From Lathyrus oleraceus (taxonomy: Eukaryota; Streptophyta; Magnoliopsida; Fabales; Fabaceae), in NCBI RefSeq assembly GCF_024323335.1, contig NC_066584.1:422325319-422389318 (forward strand): DNA of 64,000 bases. The letters are read 5' to 3'. Position 1 is the first letter of the stretch, and every line of letters starts with the position of its first letter. Under the pieces are notes generated by a model. The model saw only the letters and a program-made list of their open reading frames with translations. It ran no database searches and was not told the DNA's origin. Of this stretch, positions 11,574 through 23,157 are shown piece after piece. The translations under genes and the position numbers were made by a program.

Positions 11574-12639
11574 TGTAACCTTAGTTTTTGCTCAAGATTC
11601 TTATGGAAGAAGTTTGAGGTAGAAAAACTAGGTGATCAATTTGAAGTTAACCAATTCTCAAAATTAAAGCCACCATTGGCTTGCCTCTCACATGAGGACT
11701 TCAGAAATGAAAACCAATACAAGCAATGCACAAAATATAAGGAGATTCGAAGCAAAACAGATGAGGTATAAACCTTTGTAGAGTAGCTTTTAAGACCAAA
11801 ATCCAATCCAATTCTTGATTGCAGCTTGATCTTAAAGTGACAATGAAGCAAGGCTAAGGAATTAGAAGCTGAAGATCAACCAAGGAAGTTGAAATTCAAG
11901 CTTGAAAAGAGAAGTGAAATTTCAGAATTCCTTTGATGAGAGGGTGGGAAATGATTTCTGCAGAGATTCAGGCACCTTCAGGTTGAGATTCAAGTGAGAC
12001 AAGGCATTCTATTTATAAATGGAGCTGATGTAAGGAAGTGGAAAACTCGTGTGTGCATGAAGTTGGGTCCTCCATGCATGGGCCTGTACAGGCGCATGTG
12101 AGGCCTAAAATCAATGGGTTTTGCATGCTGAACTCAAAGGAAACAAGTTTGGATGTGCAGATGGCAATGCAATGGTTTGTGCATGAAGATTTAACATGAA
12201 ATGCATAATTGATCACAAAACTTCATCTCTTCGAAAGTACCAATTGGAAAATTCAAACATAAGCATGTGGGTAATGGTTGGAAAGGTCTTGACATAAGGA
12301 ACAAAATCTATGATGAACAAAAATCCATTTGGAGTTTGGAAAATTGTGAAAACTGGCCATGAAGTTCAAGGTACAAAACATGTAATCGCAAAATTTGCCA
12401 AAAAGGACCAACTTCAAGCCCTACTGTTTTAATGATGCAAGCCTCAAATGGAAAATCCTTCAACATCAAAGTTGTAGATATTTTCAATACAATGAATTTA
12501 GACTTAAGTTTTGGATCATTTGGATTTTTTATGAGAAAGTCATGGGCACTTGAAGTTAGACTTTTTCAAGATTCAATGGCCTTGGTCTAAAGTGACCTAT
12601 AATGTTTTGTATTATCACATGTACTTATTTTAGGATTAT

Positions 12640-13820
12640 CGTTGATTCTAAGTGTTGGCGGCAATTTTGGTAAAACAAATAGTGTTCACAAGATGTCATG
12701 TGTGATGTCTTAACATAAGATATCCTATGTACCTGCTGGAGTTCAAGAACATGTGCATGCAGGATTGTTTCAGAATGCCACATACAATACCATGGCTTCT
12801 GATATTGGTTGTACCTGTTGGAGCTTAAATGAAAGACATGTTCATGCAGGATTGTTTCAGATGACATACACAAGGTCATGACATCTGATATGGTTGTACC
12901 TGCTGAAAGTTATAAAAGGAAATATTGGATTATGCAGGATTTTTCCAAGATGTCAGACCCGATGTCATGACATCCTATACACAGAACATTCAGTATGAAT
13001 GTCTGGTGTTTTATGATTGCACAATTAATGGCAATCTTTGTATGATTGAAGATTTGATTAGCTGGCGCATTCAAACATGGATTACAACCAGATTTACTTA
13101 TTTTCCAAAGAGATCTGACCAGTTGTTATAAAAAGATTTGATTGGAAAATAGATTTAGGGTTTTCAAGATGTCCAAGCCCAGTTGAATGCTTCTATAAAA
13201 GGGGACTTCGAAAACCTGTTTGAACATACAACAAAGACTGAGCGAAATACATAGAGAGAGCTAGGGTTTGTGTCTGTTAAGTCGTAAGACTTGTAGGTCA
13301 TTCAAGTCATCCATTGATGATTGAATTGGACTGATTTGTGGTTGTAATTTGTCACTCTAAAGTTGTTAAGCAAGAGTGCGTGTCTTCTTGATCAAAGTTG
13401 TGAAGCAAGATCAAAAGTGTGTCTTCTTGATTGAAACTGTGAAGTAAAATCAAGAGTGTGTAATTGAAAAGTATTTTCTTTTCTCAAGGGATTGTTGTTT
13501 AAAATCACTGGTGTGTGATTGTAAGGGAAGTGAGTGGGTTCTCATATCTAAGAGTGCTTAGGTAGAAATTGCACGGGTAGAGATTAGGTGAGAAAGACTG
13601 TAACTTGTTGAAGTGTACGGAGAGTCTTTGAACTAATTCTATTTTAGTGAATTTCCTTCCTGGCTTGGTAGCCCCCAGACGTAGGTGAATTGCACCGAAC
13701 CGGGTTAGCAATTGCTTGTGTTATTTGCTTTACCATTATGTATATTTATCCATTGTGTGTGAACATGTATTAGTGTCGTGACATTACCTTCGACATCTTA
13801 TATCTGATACCAGAATTTCA
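12640..13820 (+). repeat. copia-2 5' LTR (1181 bp)
   Basis: The LTR runs from CGTTGATTC (TG changed to CG) to TTTCA and is followed by AT and the PBS. Three degenerate units of about 85 bp beginning ACCTGYTGRA start near 12731, 12813 and 12899. The palindrome GATGTCATGACATC is at 12961-12974. Confidence 0.95.
13194..13204 (+). promoter_or_regulatory. TATA box of copia-2 5' LTR
   Basis: TATAAAAGGGG is conserved at 19762-19772 in the 3' LTR, and in reverse complement in copia-3 (55531-55542, 62099-62110) and copia-0 (3-12). It is the best promoter candidate in the LTR; transcription would start roughly 30 bp downstream. Confidence 0.7.
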
Positions 13821-13822
13821 AT

Positions 13823-13837
13823 TGGTATCAGAGCAGG
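13823..13837 (+). other. copia-2 primer binding site
   Basis: TGGTATCAGAGCAGG, two bases after the LTR end, is complementary to the 3' end of initiator-Met tRNA, the usual copia primer. Confidence 0.95.
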
Positions 13838-13887
13838 CATCCTGCTCTGGTTCTGGGTGAGATCTAGGGGCATCACTTTCTGGTACA

Positions 13888-14904
13888 ATGGAGAGAGATG
13901 GAGGATCTGTTCATAGGCCACCAATTTTGGATGGTTCTAACTATGACTATTGGAAACCTCGAATGGTAGCTTTTTTAAAATCTCTTGATAACAAGGCTTG
14001 GAAGGTTATGTTGATAGGCTGGGTGCACCCTGTAGTTACTAAAGAAGGAGAAGCCACTGCTGAGAAAAAGCCTGAAAAACAATGGTCCAAGGAGGAGGAT
14101 GACCTAGCCCTTGGGAATTTTAAAGCATTGAATTCCATCTTCAATGTAGTTGACAAGAACATCTTCAGATTAGTAAACAATTGTGAAGTAGCTAAAGATG
14201 CATGGGACATTCTCAAAACCACTCATGAAGGCACCTCTAGAGTAAAAATGTCTAGACTACAACTGCTCACCACCAAGTTTGAAAACTTAAGGATGAAAGA
14301 AGATGAAACTATTCATGAATTTTACATGAGTATCCTTGAAATTGCCAATGCCTCTGGAGCTTTGGGTGAGAAGATGTCAGATGAAAAGTTAGTGAGAAAA
14401 ATACTTAGATCACTCCCCAAGAGATTTGCTATGAAAGTAACAGCTATAGAAGAATCTCAAGACATCTCAAATATGAGAGTTGATGAGCTAATTGGATCCC
14501 TCCAAACATTTGAGATGGGAATATGTGATGGAGCTGAAAAGAAGGCCAAGAGCATAGCATTTATGTCAAACACTGAAGAGGAAGATGAGGAAGGCTGTCA
14601 AGATATTGATGAAGAACTGGCAAATAAGATAGCAATGCTGGGAAGACAGTTCAACAGACTGATGAAAAGGGTAGATGTGAGAGCAAAGGGCAATGTCAAG
14701 AACATCACATATGACATCAGTAAATCCAACAGCTTGGTAAGAAAACAAAGTCTGAAGAAAAGCCCAAAGAAGTTCAGTGCTATGAGTGTAATGGATATGG
14801 TCCTATTAAAACTGAATGTGGGACCTACCTCAAGAAACAAAAGAGAACTCTTGTGGCCTCTTGGTCTGATGGAAGTGAAACTGAAGAGGTTACAAACCAT
14901 GTGA
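13888..14904 (+). pseudogene. copia-2 gag, N-terminal part (frameshifted)
   Basis: This is a Gag protein starting MERDGGSVHRPPILDGSNYD at the first ATG after the PBS. The copia capsid-like domain covers about residues 10-200, with AKDAWDILKTTHEGTS and LRSLPKRFAMKV. Comparison with copia-3 shows that the correct frame is lost near 14740-14770, upstream of the first zinc knuckle; the last 50 or so residues of the open frame are out of register. The first knuckle, read in the other frame at 14778-14819, has C-C-P-C instead of C-C-H-C, so its zinc-binding histidine is gone. Confidence 0.9.
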
Positions 14905-16805
14905 CTGCTTTGACAGGAAGATGGAGGTCTGAGGAAGAGTCAATTGATGATGAAAGACCCTTTGAAGAACTGGCCACTACCTACAAAGAATTGTGCCACA
15001 GAAGTGCAAGAGTGTGCAAACAAGTTGAAAGCCAGAAGAAAATGATAGCTCAGCTGAAAAATGAAAAGGAAAATTATGTGAAAACCATCTCAAAATTGGA
15101 AACTGAAGTTGTATTCTTGAATTCCAAACTAGATGAGATGACTAAGTATGTAAGAATGCTTAATAATGGATCTGCCATCCTATACAAGATTCTTCATACT
15201 GGCCAAATAATAGGAAACAAATCTAGTATTGGATTCATGGTTGAGTGCAGTAGTTGCAAACCAAAATCCAAACCTAAGTGCAGCCATGTTAACAACAAAC
15301 CTGAGATGTCACATCAGATGTCACAACAGCAGAAAGGAAAACATCAAAGATGGAAATGCCAATACTGTGGAAAACTTGGCCACGTGAAGCCCTTCTGCTA
15401 TAAGATATATGGTTATCATGGCCCTGCTCAGTCTCAACACCAATCAAGGTCCAAACATCACAAGACTGTCAACAAAATGCAATGGGTTCCTAAGACAAAG
15501 GTCACAATTCTAATAGCTCACACTTCCCTTAGAGTTTCAACCAAAGAAGATTGGTATTTTGACAGTGCTTTCTCCAGACATATGACTAGGAACAAAAATC
15601 TGCTGACTGAACTTCATCCTCATGCCATGAGTTATGTTACCTTTGGTGATTGTGCAAAGGGTGAAATCAAGGGAATGGGAAGGCTGGATTGCCCTGGAGT
15701 TCCTGACCTTGATGATGTCCTACTTGTTAAAGGATTAACTACTAATCGTATAAGCATCAGTCACCTATGTGATCAAGGTCTGAATGTAAACTTCACCAGA
15801 ACTGAATGTCTGATTATTGACAAAGAAAATAAAGTAATCATGAAGGGAGTTAGGTCCAAAGACAACTGCTACATGTGGAGCTCTCAAGAAACTGGATACT
15901 CTTCAATATGTACCTTAGCCAAAGAAGAAGAAGTAAAGATATGGCATCAAAGATTGGGCCATCTGCACCTTAAAGGTATGAAGAGGATCATATCAGTTGA
16001 AACTGTTAGAGGAATTCCCAACTTAAAGATTGATGAGGGAAAAATCTATGGAGAATGTCAGATTGGAAAACAAACAAGGATGTCACACCAGAGGCTCAGA
16101 CATGACACAACTACTAAAGTCCTGGAACTCCTTCATATGGACTTGATGGGACCCATGCAAGTAGAAAGCCTTGGTGGGAAGAAATATGCATATGTGGTGG
16201 TGGATGATTTCTCCAGATACACCTGGATCAATTTTATAAGAGAAAAATCTGATGTATTTGAAGTCTTTAAGGAGTTGTGTCTGAAACTTCAAAGGGAAAA
16301 TGAAAGTCCTGTTGTCAAAATTAGAAGTGATCATGGAAAGGAGTTTGAGAAAAGCAAAGTTGCTGAATTCTTCTCTTCAGAAGGAATTCATCATGAGTTC
16401 TCATCTCCCATCACTCCCCAGCAAAATGGTGTGGTGGAAAGGAACAATAGGACTCTTCAAGAATCAGCCAGAGCTATGATTCATGCTAAGAAATTGCCCT
16501 ATCATTTCTGGGCTGAAGCCATGAACACAGCCTGCTATGTTCACAACAGAGTGACATTAAAGAAAGGGACTCCCACAACCCTTTATGAAGTCTGGAGAGG
16601 AAGAAAACCTACAGTAAAATACTTTCATGTATTTGGTAGCAAATGCTATATCTTGGCTGATCGTGAGCAAAGAAAGAAGATGGATCCCAAAAGTGATGAA
16701 GGAATATTTTTGGGCTATTCAACAAACAGCAGAGCCTACAGGGTCTTCAACTCCAAAACTAATGTGTTGATGGAATCCATTATTGTTGTGGTTGATGATC
16801 AATAG
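14853..16805 (+). pseudogene. copia-2 gag C-terminus, protease and integrase
   Basis: This is the frame entered after the gag frameshift. It has a coiled-coil-like region (residues 30-110), an intact CCHC zinc knuckle at 15357-15400 (CQYCGKLGHVKPFC), then protease at about 15555. The catalytic DSG is here DSA, with the next Cys changed to Phe (YFDSAFSRHMT). The integrase zinc finger at 15940-16065 has both His but its first Cys is Tyr (codon 16047-16049). The integrase core keeps D, D and E (MDLMGP, RSDHGKEF, NGVVERNNR). The GKCYILADREQRKKMDPKSD-type C-terminal region is present. The frame ends at an in-frame TAG, and RT continues in the same frame 30 bases on. Confidence 0.92.
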
Positions 16806-18167
16806 ACTGATTTCACAGACGATGTCGAGACATCTGTGAATGATTCTCCAGCTGACTCCTCATACAAGAATAAGGAAGAAGAACCACCTCAAGCTGAACT
16901 TGAGGATGACAAAATTAACAAGGGACCCTCTATCAGAATTCAGAAGGATCATCCTAAAGATCTTATCATAGGAGATCCAGATAAAGGAGTCACTACTAGA
17001 TCTAGAGAAGTAATCTCACATGGTTGCTTTGTGTCAAAGGTTGAACCCAGAAATATCAAGGAAGCCCTGACTGATGAGTTCTGGATCAATGTCATGCAAG
17101 AGGAATTAGGCCAATTCAAAAGGAATGAAGTATGGGAATTGGTTCCTAGACCTGAAGGAGTAAATGTCATAGGTACAAAGTGGGTATATAAGAATAAATC
17201 TGATGAACAAGGGGTTGTTACTAAAAACAAAGCTAGATTAGTAGCTCAAGGATATACTCAAGTTGAAGGAGTTGACTTTGATGAAACTTTTGCTCCTGTA
17301 GCTCGCCTTAAGTCCATTAGATTATTTCTTGGAGTGGCATGTATTCTGAAATTCAAATTGTTTCAAATGGATGTAAAAAGTACCTTTCTAAATGGCTACC
17401 TAAATGAAGAAGTATATGTTGAACAGCCTAAAGGATTCACAGATCCAAACCTTCCACAACATGTATACAGACTGAAAAAATCCCTCTATGGGTTAAAGCA
17501 AGCTCCCAGGGCTTGGTATGAGAGACTCACAGTGTTCCTCACTGACAATGGATACAGGAAAGGAGGTATTGACAAAACTCTGTTTGTGAAGAATGAAGGA
17601 GGGAAGCTCATGGTGGCACAAATATATGTAGATGAAATTGTATTTGGTGGAATGTCAGAGCAGATGGTTGAACATTTTGTAAGACAAATGCAATCCGAGT
17701 TTGAGATGAGCCTTGTTGGAGAACTGACCTACTTTCTTGGGCTACAAGTCAAACAGATGGAAGACTCTATCTTTTTATCTCAAAGCAAGTATGCCAAGAA
17801 CATTGTGAAGAAGTTTGGCATGGAGAATGCAAGCCATAAAAGAACACCTGCTCCTACACATGTAAAAATCTCCAAAGATGAAAATGGTGTCAGTGTGGAT
17901 CAAAGTCTATACAGAAGCATGATAGGCAGTCTGCTATATCTCACAGCAAGTAGACCTGACATTGCATTTGTTGTTGGTGTATGTGCTAGATATCAAGCTG
18001 AACCAAAAGTCAGTCACATAAACCAAGTAAAGAGAATACTGAAATATGTCAATGGCACCAGTGACTATGGGATGTTATATACTCATGGATCTGGATCTAT
18101 GTTGACTGGATATTGTGATGCAGACTGGGCTAGGAGTGCTGATGATAGGAAGAGCACATCAGGATGA
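16806..18167 (+). pseudogene. copia-2 reverse transcriptase and start of RNase H
   Basis: This is the RT domain of the copia type: EEVYVEQPKGF, SLYGLKQAPRAWYERL, FLGLQVKQM, SLLYLTASRPDIAFVVG. The first catalytic aspartate is present (QMDVKSTFLNG). The active-site YVDD is YVDE (codons 17625-17636), so the second metal-binding Asp is Glu. RNase H begins around 18090 (GYCDADWARSADDRKSTSG) and is cut by TGA at 18165-18167. The part before 16836 is the integrase-RT linker after the TAG at 16803. Confidence 0.92.
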
Positions 18168-18554
18168 TGTTTCTTCTTAGGGAACAATAGTATTTCATGG
18201 TTCAGCAAGAAACAAAACTATGTATCTCTATCCACTGCTGAAGCTGAATACATAGTAGTTGGAAGTAGTTGTTCTCAACTGGTCTGGATAAAATGTCACA
18301 CAAGACGTCATGACATTGTACTGTGATAACCTGAGTGCTATAAATATTTCCAAGAATCCTATTCAGCATACAGGACAAAGCACATTGATATCAGGCATCA
18401 CTTCATCAGAGAACTTGTGGAAGAGAAGATCATAGCACTGGAGCATGTTCCTACAGAGAGACAATTAGCTGACATATTCACAAAAGCTTTGGATGCCAAT
18501 TAATTGGAATGTTTAAGAGGAAAATTGGGGATATATGTGTATGAAAATCTATAG
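18168..18554 (+). pseudogene. copia-2 RNase H C-terminal part and pol end
   Basis: The frame continues after the TGA with the RNase H end (SLSTAEAEYIVVGSSCSQL). It then shifts near 18290, where about a dozen bases are missing compared with copia-1 and copia-3. A TAA at 18501-18503 and a TAG at 18552-18554 close the remaining frame. This is typical copia pol C-terminal sequence ([11 protein letters not shown]). Confidence 0.8.
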
Positions 18555-19207
18555 CAATCAAAGGAGTCAGTGGATAGCCCTCACAAAAAGAGTATGCAGA
18601 TTTGTGAGGTATGGTGCAGTAAAAGATGTGATGGGTGTGAAGATGTTATGAGCATTGGTCACCTTTGGTCAATTTTGACTAAAAAGGGGGAGAAGTGCTG
18701 ATATGGCAGTTTATGTGGTAGCAGTTGTGGTGTTGTGAGATATATGTAGCTGATCTAGAGGACTATTATTGAAGGAAGTGCACAGGTGTTAAAACAGAAT
18801 GTTATTCTGTTTACAGATGTCAAAGGAGGATGTCTGATATGATGCACAGGTGCTGATGTTGTAGCAGATGTCAGAATGACATTCTGGCTGGTACATGTAC
18901 TGGAGTTACAGTAGCTGTTATTTGATGAATGCACAGATTTAGGGGGAGAAGGAGTACCCTTGTGCATTGTGCATTTGTGTGTCTTACTAGTTGCATCCAT
19001 AACTAGTAATTTTGTTTTTGTTGCACAGATTTAGGGGGAGGAGAAGTACCCTTATGCATGTGTGTATTACTAGTAGTTATATCTAGTAATTGTATTTGCT
19101 TCTGCTGCTGATTAAACTACTGTTAAGTTGTTTAACTGTTGATAGTTTACCTTGTGAACAAAAAGGACAGATATATGTTTTATCCAAAATTTGCCAAAGG
19201 GGGAGTT
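18555..19207 (+). mobile_element. copia-2 3' untranslated region and polypurine tract
   Basis: This is noncoding sequence homologous to 56088-56530 of copia-3, with repeated TTAGGGGGAG-like purine runs (for example 18939-18948, 19031-19040) and an AAAAAGGGGGAGAAG run at 18682-18696. The terminal polypurine tract AAAGGGGGAG is at 19196-19205, right before the 3' LTR. There is no trace of the envelope-like ORF that copia-1 and copia-3 carry at this place. Confidence 0.85.
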
Positions 19208-20387
19208 TGTTGATTCTAAGTGTTGGCAACAATTTTGGTAAAACAAAGAGTGTTCACAAGATGTCATGTGTGATGTCTTAACATAACATATCCTATGTAC
19301 CTGCTGGAGTTCAAGAACATGTGCATGCAGGATTGTTTCAGAATGCCACATACAATGCCATGGCTTCTGATATTGGTTGTACCTGCTGGAGCTTAAATGA
19401 AAGACATGTTCATGCAGGATTGTTTCAAATGACATACACAAGGTCATGACATCTGATATGGTTGTACCTGCTGAAAGTTATAAAAGGAAATATTGGATTA
19501 TGCAGGATTTTTCCAAGATGTCAGACCCGATGTCATGACATCCTGTACACAGAACATTCAGTATGAATGTCTGGTGTTTTATGATTGCACAATTAATGGC
19601 AATCTTTGTATGATTGAAGATCTGATTAGTTGGCGCATTCAATCATGGATTATAACCAGATTTACTTATTTTCCAAAGAGATCTAACCAGCTGTTATAAA
19701 AAGATTTGATTGGAAAATAGATTTAGGGTTTCCAAGATGTCCAAGCCCAGCTGAATGCTTCTATAAAAGGGGACTTAGAAAACCTGTTTGAACACACAAC
19801 CAAGACTGAGCGAAATACATAGAGAAAGTTGGGGTTTGTGTCTGTTTAGTCGTAAGACTTGTAGGTCATTCAAGTCATCCATTGATGATTGAATTGGACT
19901 GATTTGTGGTTGTAATTTGTCACTCTAAAGCTGTTAAGCAAGAGTGTGTGTCTTCTTGATCAAAACTGTGAAGCAAGATCAAGAGTGTGTCTTCTTGATT
20001 GAAACTGTGAAGTAAAATCAAGAGTGTATAATTGAAAAGTATTTTGTTTTCTCAAGGGATTGTTGTTTAAAATCACTGGTGTGTGATTGTAAGGGAAGTG
20101 AGTGGGTTCTCATATCTAAGAGTGCTTAGGTAGAAATTGCACAGGTAGAGATTAGGTGAGAAAGACTATAACTTGTTGAAGTGTACGGAGAATCTTTGAA
20201 CTAATTCTATTTTAGTGAATTTCCTTCCTGGCTTGGTAGCCCCTAGACGTAGGTGTGTTTCCCCGAACTGGGTTAAACTTGCTTGTGTTATTTTCTTTAC
20301 CATTTTGTATATTTATCCATTGTGTGTGAACAGATATTAGTGTCGTGACATTACCTTCGACATCTTATATCTGATACCAGAATTTCA
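19208..20387 (+). repeat. copia-2 3' LTR (1180 bp)
   Basis: This LTR runs from TGTTGATTC to TTTCA. It contains the TATA box at 19762-19772, the palindrome GATGTCATGACATC at 19529-19542, and the three ~85-bp units. It is followed by ATTAT. Confidence 0.95.
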
Positions 20388-21119
20388 ATTATGAAATTTA
20401 GTCCAATAAAAAAATTGAAGTAGACATCTTAAACTTTCCAATGCATTTGGTCTCACCTAAAAATCATAAAAAATGAAGGAGTTAGGTCCTTGGGAAGTTG
20501 ACCCAAAATTAGGGTTTCTGTCAAAATGACCTATAATGTTTTGAAATGAATGATGACCTTCCAAGTTTCAAATGAATTTTTAATGAACATGAAAGATGTT
20601 AATGTGGTTCTTAAGAACATATTTTCTCTTGGGGTCATCTTCATTTGACAAACACATCAAAAGTTAGGTCTCAGTGGATTTCAAAATAGTCAGATGACTT
20701 GACTGATCAACTTCTCAAGTCTAAACATCAAATCTTGGTGACTGAATGATTGAGGATACTCACATAGGCTCATATATGCATAAAATTATGACTTAAATAA
20801 CTTCCCTTGATTTAGTTTTGATCATGGGTTGAGGTTGCTTCATGAGCAAGGTAGAATCAATGCACATTTGAATTAGGGTTTCCTTGGGAAACAATCCTCA
20901 AGCCCCCTTGGTTTATCTTGATAAAATTGACAAATTGAGATACTTAGGAGGCATATATGATGATTTACATCTTTGGGAACCATTGTCATGCTTGCTTTCA
21001 TCTTCATTTTGCCATATTAATGAGCAAAGGGGCCGCCTAGGAGCCTTGGATCACATGACTACTTAAGCTTCAAAACAAAAGATGTTAGTGACATATTTTT
21101 ATGTTTTTGGTTAGTAAAA
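20388..21119 (-). mobile_element. Ogre-type LTR D (family X), segment 3 of 3
   Basis: This is the last visible part of LTR D, collinear with 32840-33550 in LTR A. It stops about 190 bp short of the LTR's full length, at GTTAGTAAAA, where the opposite-strand LTR E begins. TAAAA at 21115-21119 would be the left target-site copy for E. The missing end of D should lie outside the window if this is an insertion. Confidence 0.8.
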
Positions 21120-23029
21120 TTTAAGACCCTAATTTTGGCCCTAAGATCCCTCATGGAATCATATCATTGCTCATTGCATCTTGCCTCAAGGATCATAGCA
21201 TCTTGGCTCCTTACCCTTGGGTTGGGACTTGTGTGAGTTGGTTTGAGACCACCAAGCATGCTTGAGTTGTACATTATTGCTTTTCTTACTTTTTTTACTA
21301 ACCAAAAGCACAAAAATATGTCACTAACTTGTTTTGTTTTGAAGCTTGAGCAGTCATGTGATCCAAGGCTCCTAGGAGGCCCCTGTGCTCATTGATATGG
21401 CCAGATGAAGTGAAAGCAAGCATGACAATGGTTACCAAAGCTATCAATCATCATATACGCCTACCAAGTATCTCAATTTGTCAAGTTGATCAAGATAAAC
21501 CAAAAGGCTTGAGGATTGTTTCCCAAGGAAACCCTAATTCAACAATGCATTGACTATGCCTTGCTCATGAAGCAACCTCAACCCATGATAAAATATATCC
21601 AAGGGAAGTTCTTTCATTCATCATATCATGCATATTTGAGCTTATGTGAGTGTCCCCAATCATCAATTCATCAAGATTTGAAGTTTGGACTTGAGAAGTT
21701 GATCATTCAAATTCATCTTACTATTTTGAAATCCACTGGGACCTAACTTTTGATGTGTTTGTCAAATGAAGATTACCCCAAGATAAAAAATGTTCTTAAA
21801 AACCATATGAACAACTTTCATGTTCATCAAAAATTAATTTGAAGCTTGGAAGGTCATCATCCATTTCAAAACATTATAGGTCATTTTGACTGAAACCCTA
21901 ATTTTGGGTCAACTTCCCAAGGACCTAACTCCCTCATATTTTATGATTTTTAGGTGGGATTAAATGAACTGGAAAGTTTAAGATGTATAATTAATTTGTT
22001 ATGTTGAACAAAATTTCATAATCCTAAAATAAACACATGTGATAATACAAATCATTATAGGTCACTTTGGACCAAAGTCATTGAAATGTGAAAAAGGCCA
22101 ACTTCAAATGCCTCTAACGTTCTCATCAAAAATCCAAATGATGCAAACTTTAAGTCCAAATTAATTTTCTTGAAAAGATATACAACTTTAATGTTTAAGG
22201 TTTTGTCATTCGGGCCTTGCATCACTAAAACAGAAGGGCTTGAAGTTGGCCCATTTTGGCTAAATTTCCATATACATGTTTTGCACCTTGAACCTTATGA
22301 TCAGTTTTCATTAATTTCCCAACTCCAAATGTATTTTTGTTCAACATAACAATTTTTCCTCATGTCAAGATCTTTCCAACCATTACCCATAAGGCCATGT
22401 TTCATTTTTGCAAAGTGCATTTTCGAAGAGGTAAAGATTTTGGTTCATTTATGCATAACACATCAAAACTCATGGCATAAGCTTGCACACTTAAACTTGC
22501 ACGTCCAAAAACACCTCAATTATACTTCAGCATACCAAATCAATTGCATTTGGGCCTCCCTGCGCCTGTACAGGCCCAAGCATGGAGGCCCTCACTTCAG
22601 CTTCATTCCAAATCAACCTTAAGGCGCCTTACATGCTGTAGAACTAAATCCTCACCTCACTCAAAGGAATTTTTGCATTTCTCTTTCAATTTTTCAGTCT
22701 CAATTTTCAACTTCCTTGGTTGATTATTGAGCTCTAATTCCTTAGCCTCACTTCCTTTGCGTCTCAAGAACAAGCTGCACGAGTAAATTGGAGTGGATCA
22801 AGTGTTTGAAAGCTTCTCTTCAAAGGTTTTCCCTCAAACTGTTTTGATTTGAAACTCCATATATATTGCTCATTTCTTGTGATTGTTAGTTCCTCTGAAG
22901 TCCTTTCATAAGAGGCAATTGAATTGTGTATTTAATTTCACGAATCCATCAAGTTCAGATTGAACACCATAATTTCCTCTCTCTGATTTCTCTTTCTATG
23001 AGAGTCTAAAGGAGAAACCAATGGCACAG

Positions 23030-23047
23030 GGGTGATGTACATCACCC
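23030..23047 (+). other. conserved palindrome II, LTR E
   Basis: An 18-bp perfect palindrome, GGGTGATGT followed by its complement, centred on GTAC. Confidence 0.9.
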
Positions 23048-23135
23048 TAGCTTTCCAATGATATGAGGATCGTCCATTTTGGTTGAGATTTCATGACCTG
23101 CAACTTTCACTGGAGCTAACATGCTCGCCTGAGAA

Positions 23136-23157
23136 GACGGTGGTGTACACCACCGTC
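23136..23157 (+). other. conserved palindrome I, LTR E
   Basis: A 22-bp perfect palindrome with half-site GACGGTGGTGT, centred on GTAC. It is the longest version in the window. Confidence 0.9.

Larger units (their letters stand above)
9609..12639 (-). mobile_element. Ogre-type LTR D (family X), segment 2 of 3
   Basis: This is the continuation of LTR D between copia-1 and copia-2, starting with the second CTTTC target copy. It aligns collinearly with LTR C, A and B: the short GAGGCCTAGTTGCTCTT repeats, the AAATTGCATTAA block, the long A/T-rich block, both conserved palindromes (11445-11466 and 11554-11573), and the region with TGGGCCTGTACAGGCGCATG. Small ORFs on both strands (for example 10359-10574) are chance frames with no family match. 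No host gene is present. Confidence 0.85.
12640..20387 (+). mobile_element. copia-2: Ty1/copia (SIRE-like) element with pol but no envelope-like ORF
   Basis: This is a 7748-bp element with the duplication ATTAT at 12635-12639 and 20388-20392. The LTRs are 1181 and 1180 bp. Internal order on the plus strand is PBS, gag, protease, integrase, RT, RNase H, 3' untranslated region, PPT. The 5' LTR now starts CG instead of TG. The two LTRs differ at around fifty positions by eye (about 4 %), more than copia-1 or copia-3, so it is probably older. It is inserted in LTR D. All reading frames are broken. Confidence 0.95.

Noticed and set aside
18755..19000. Minus-strand ORF in copia-2 3' region
   Set aside because: Antisense chance frame; the homologous copia-3 region does not keep it.
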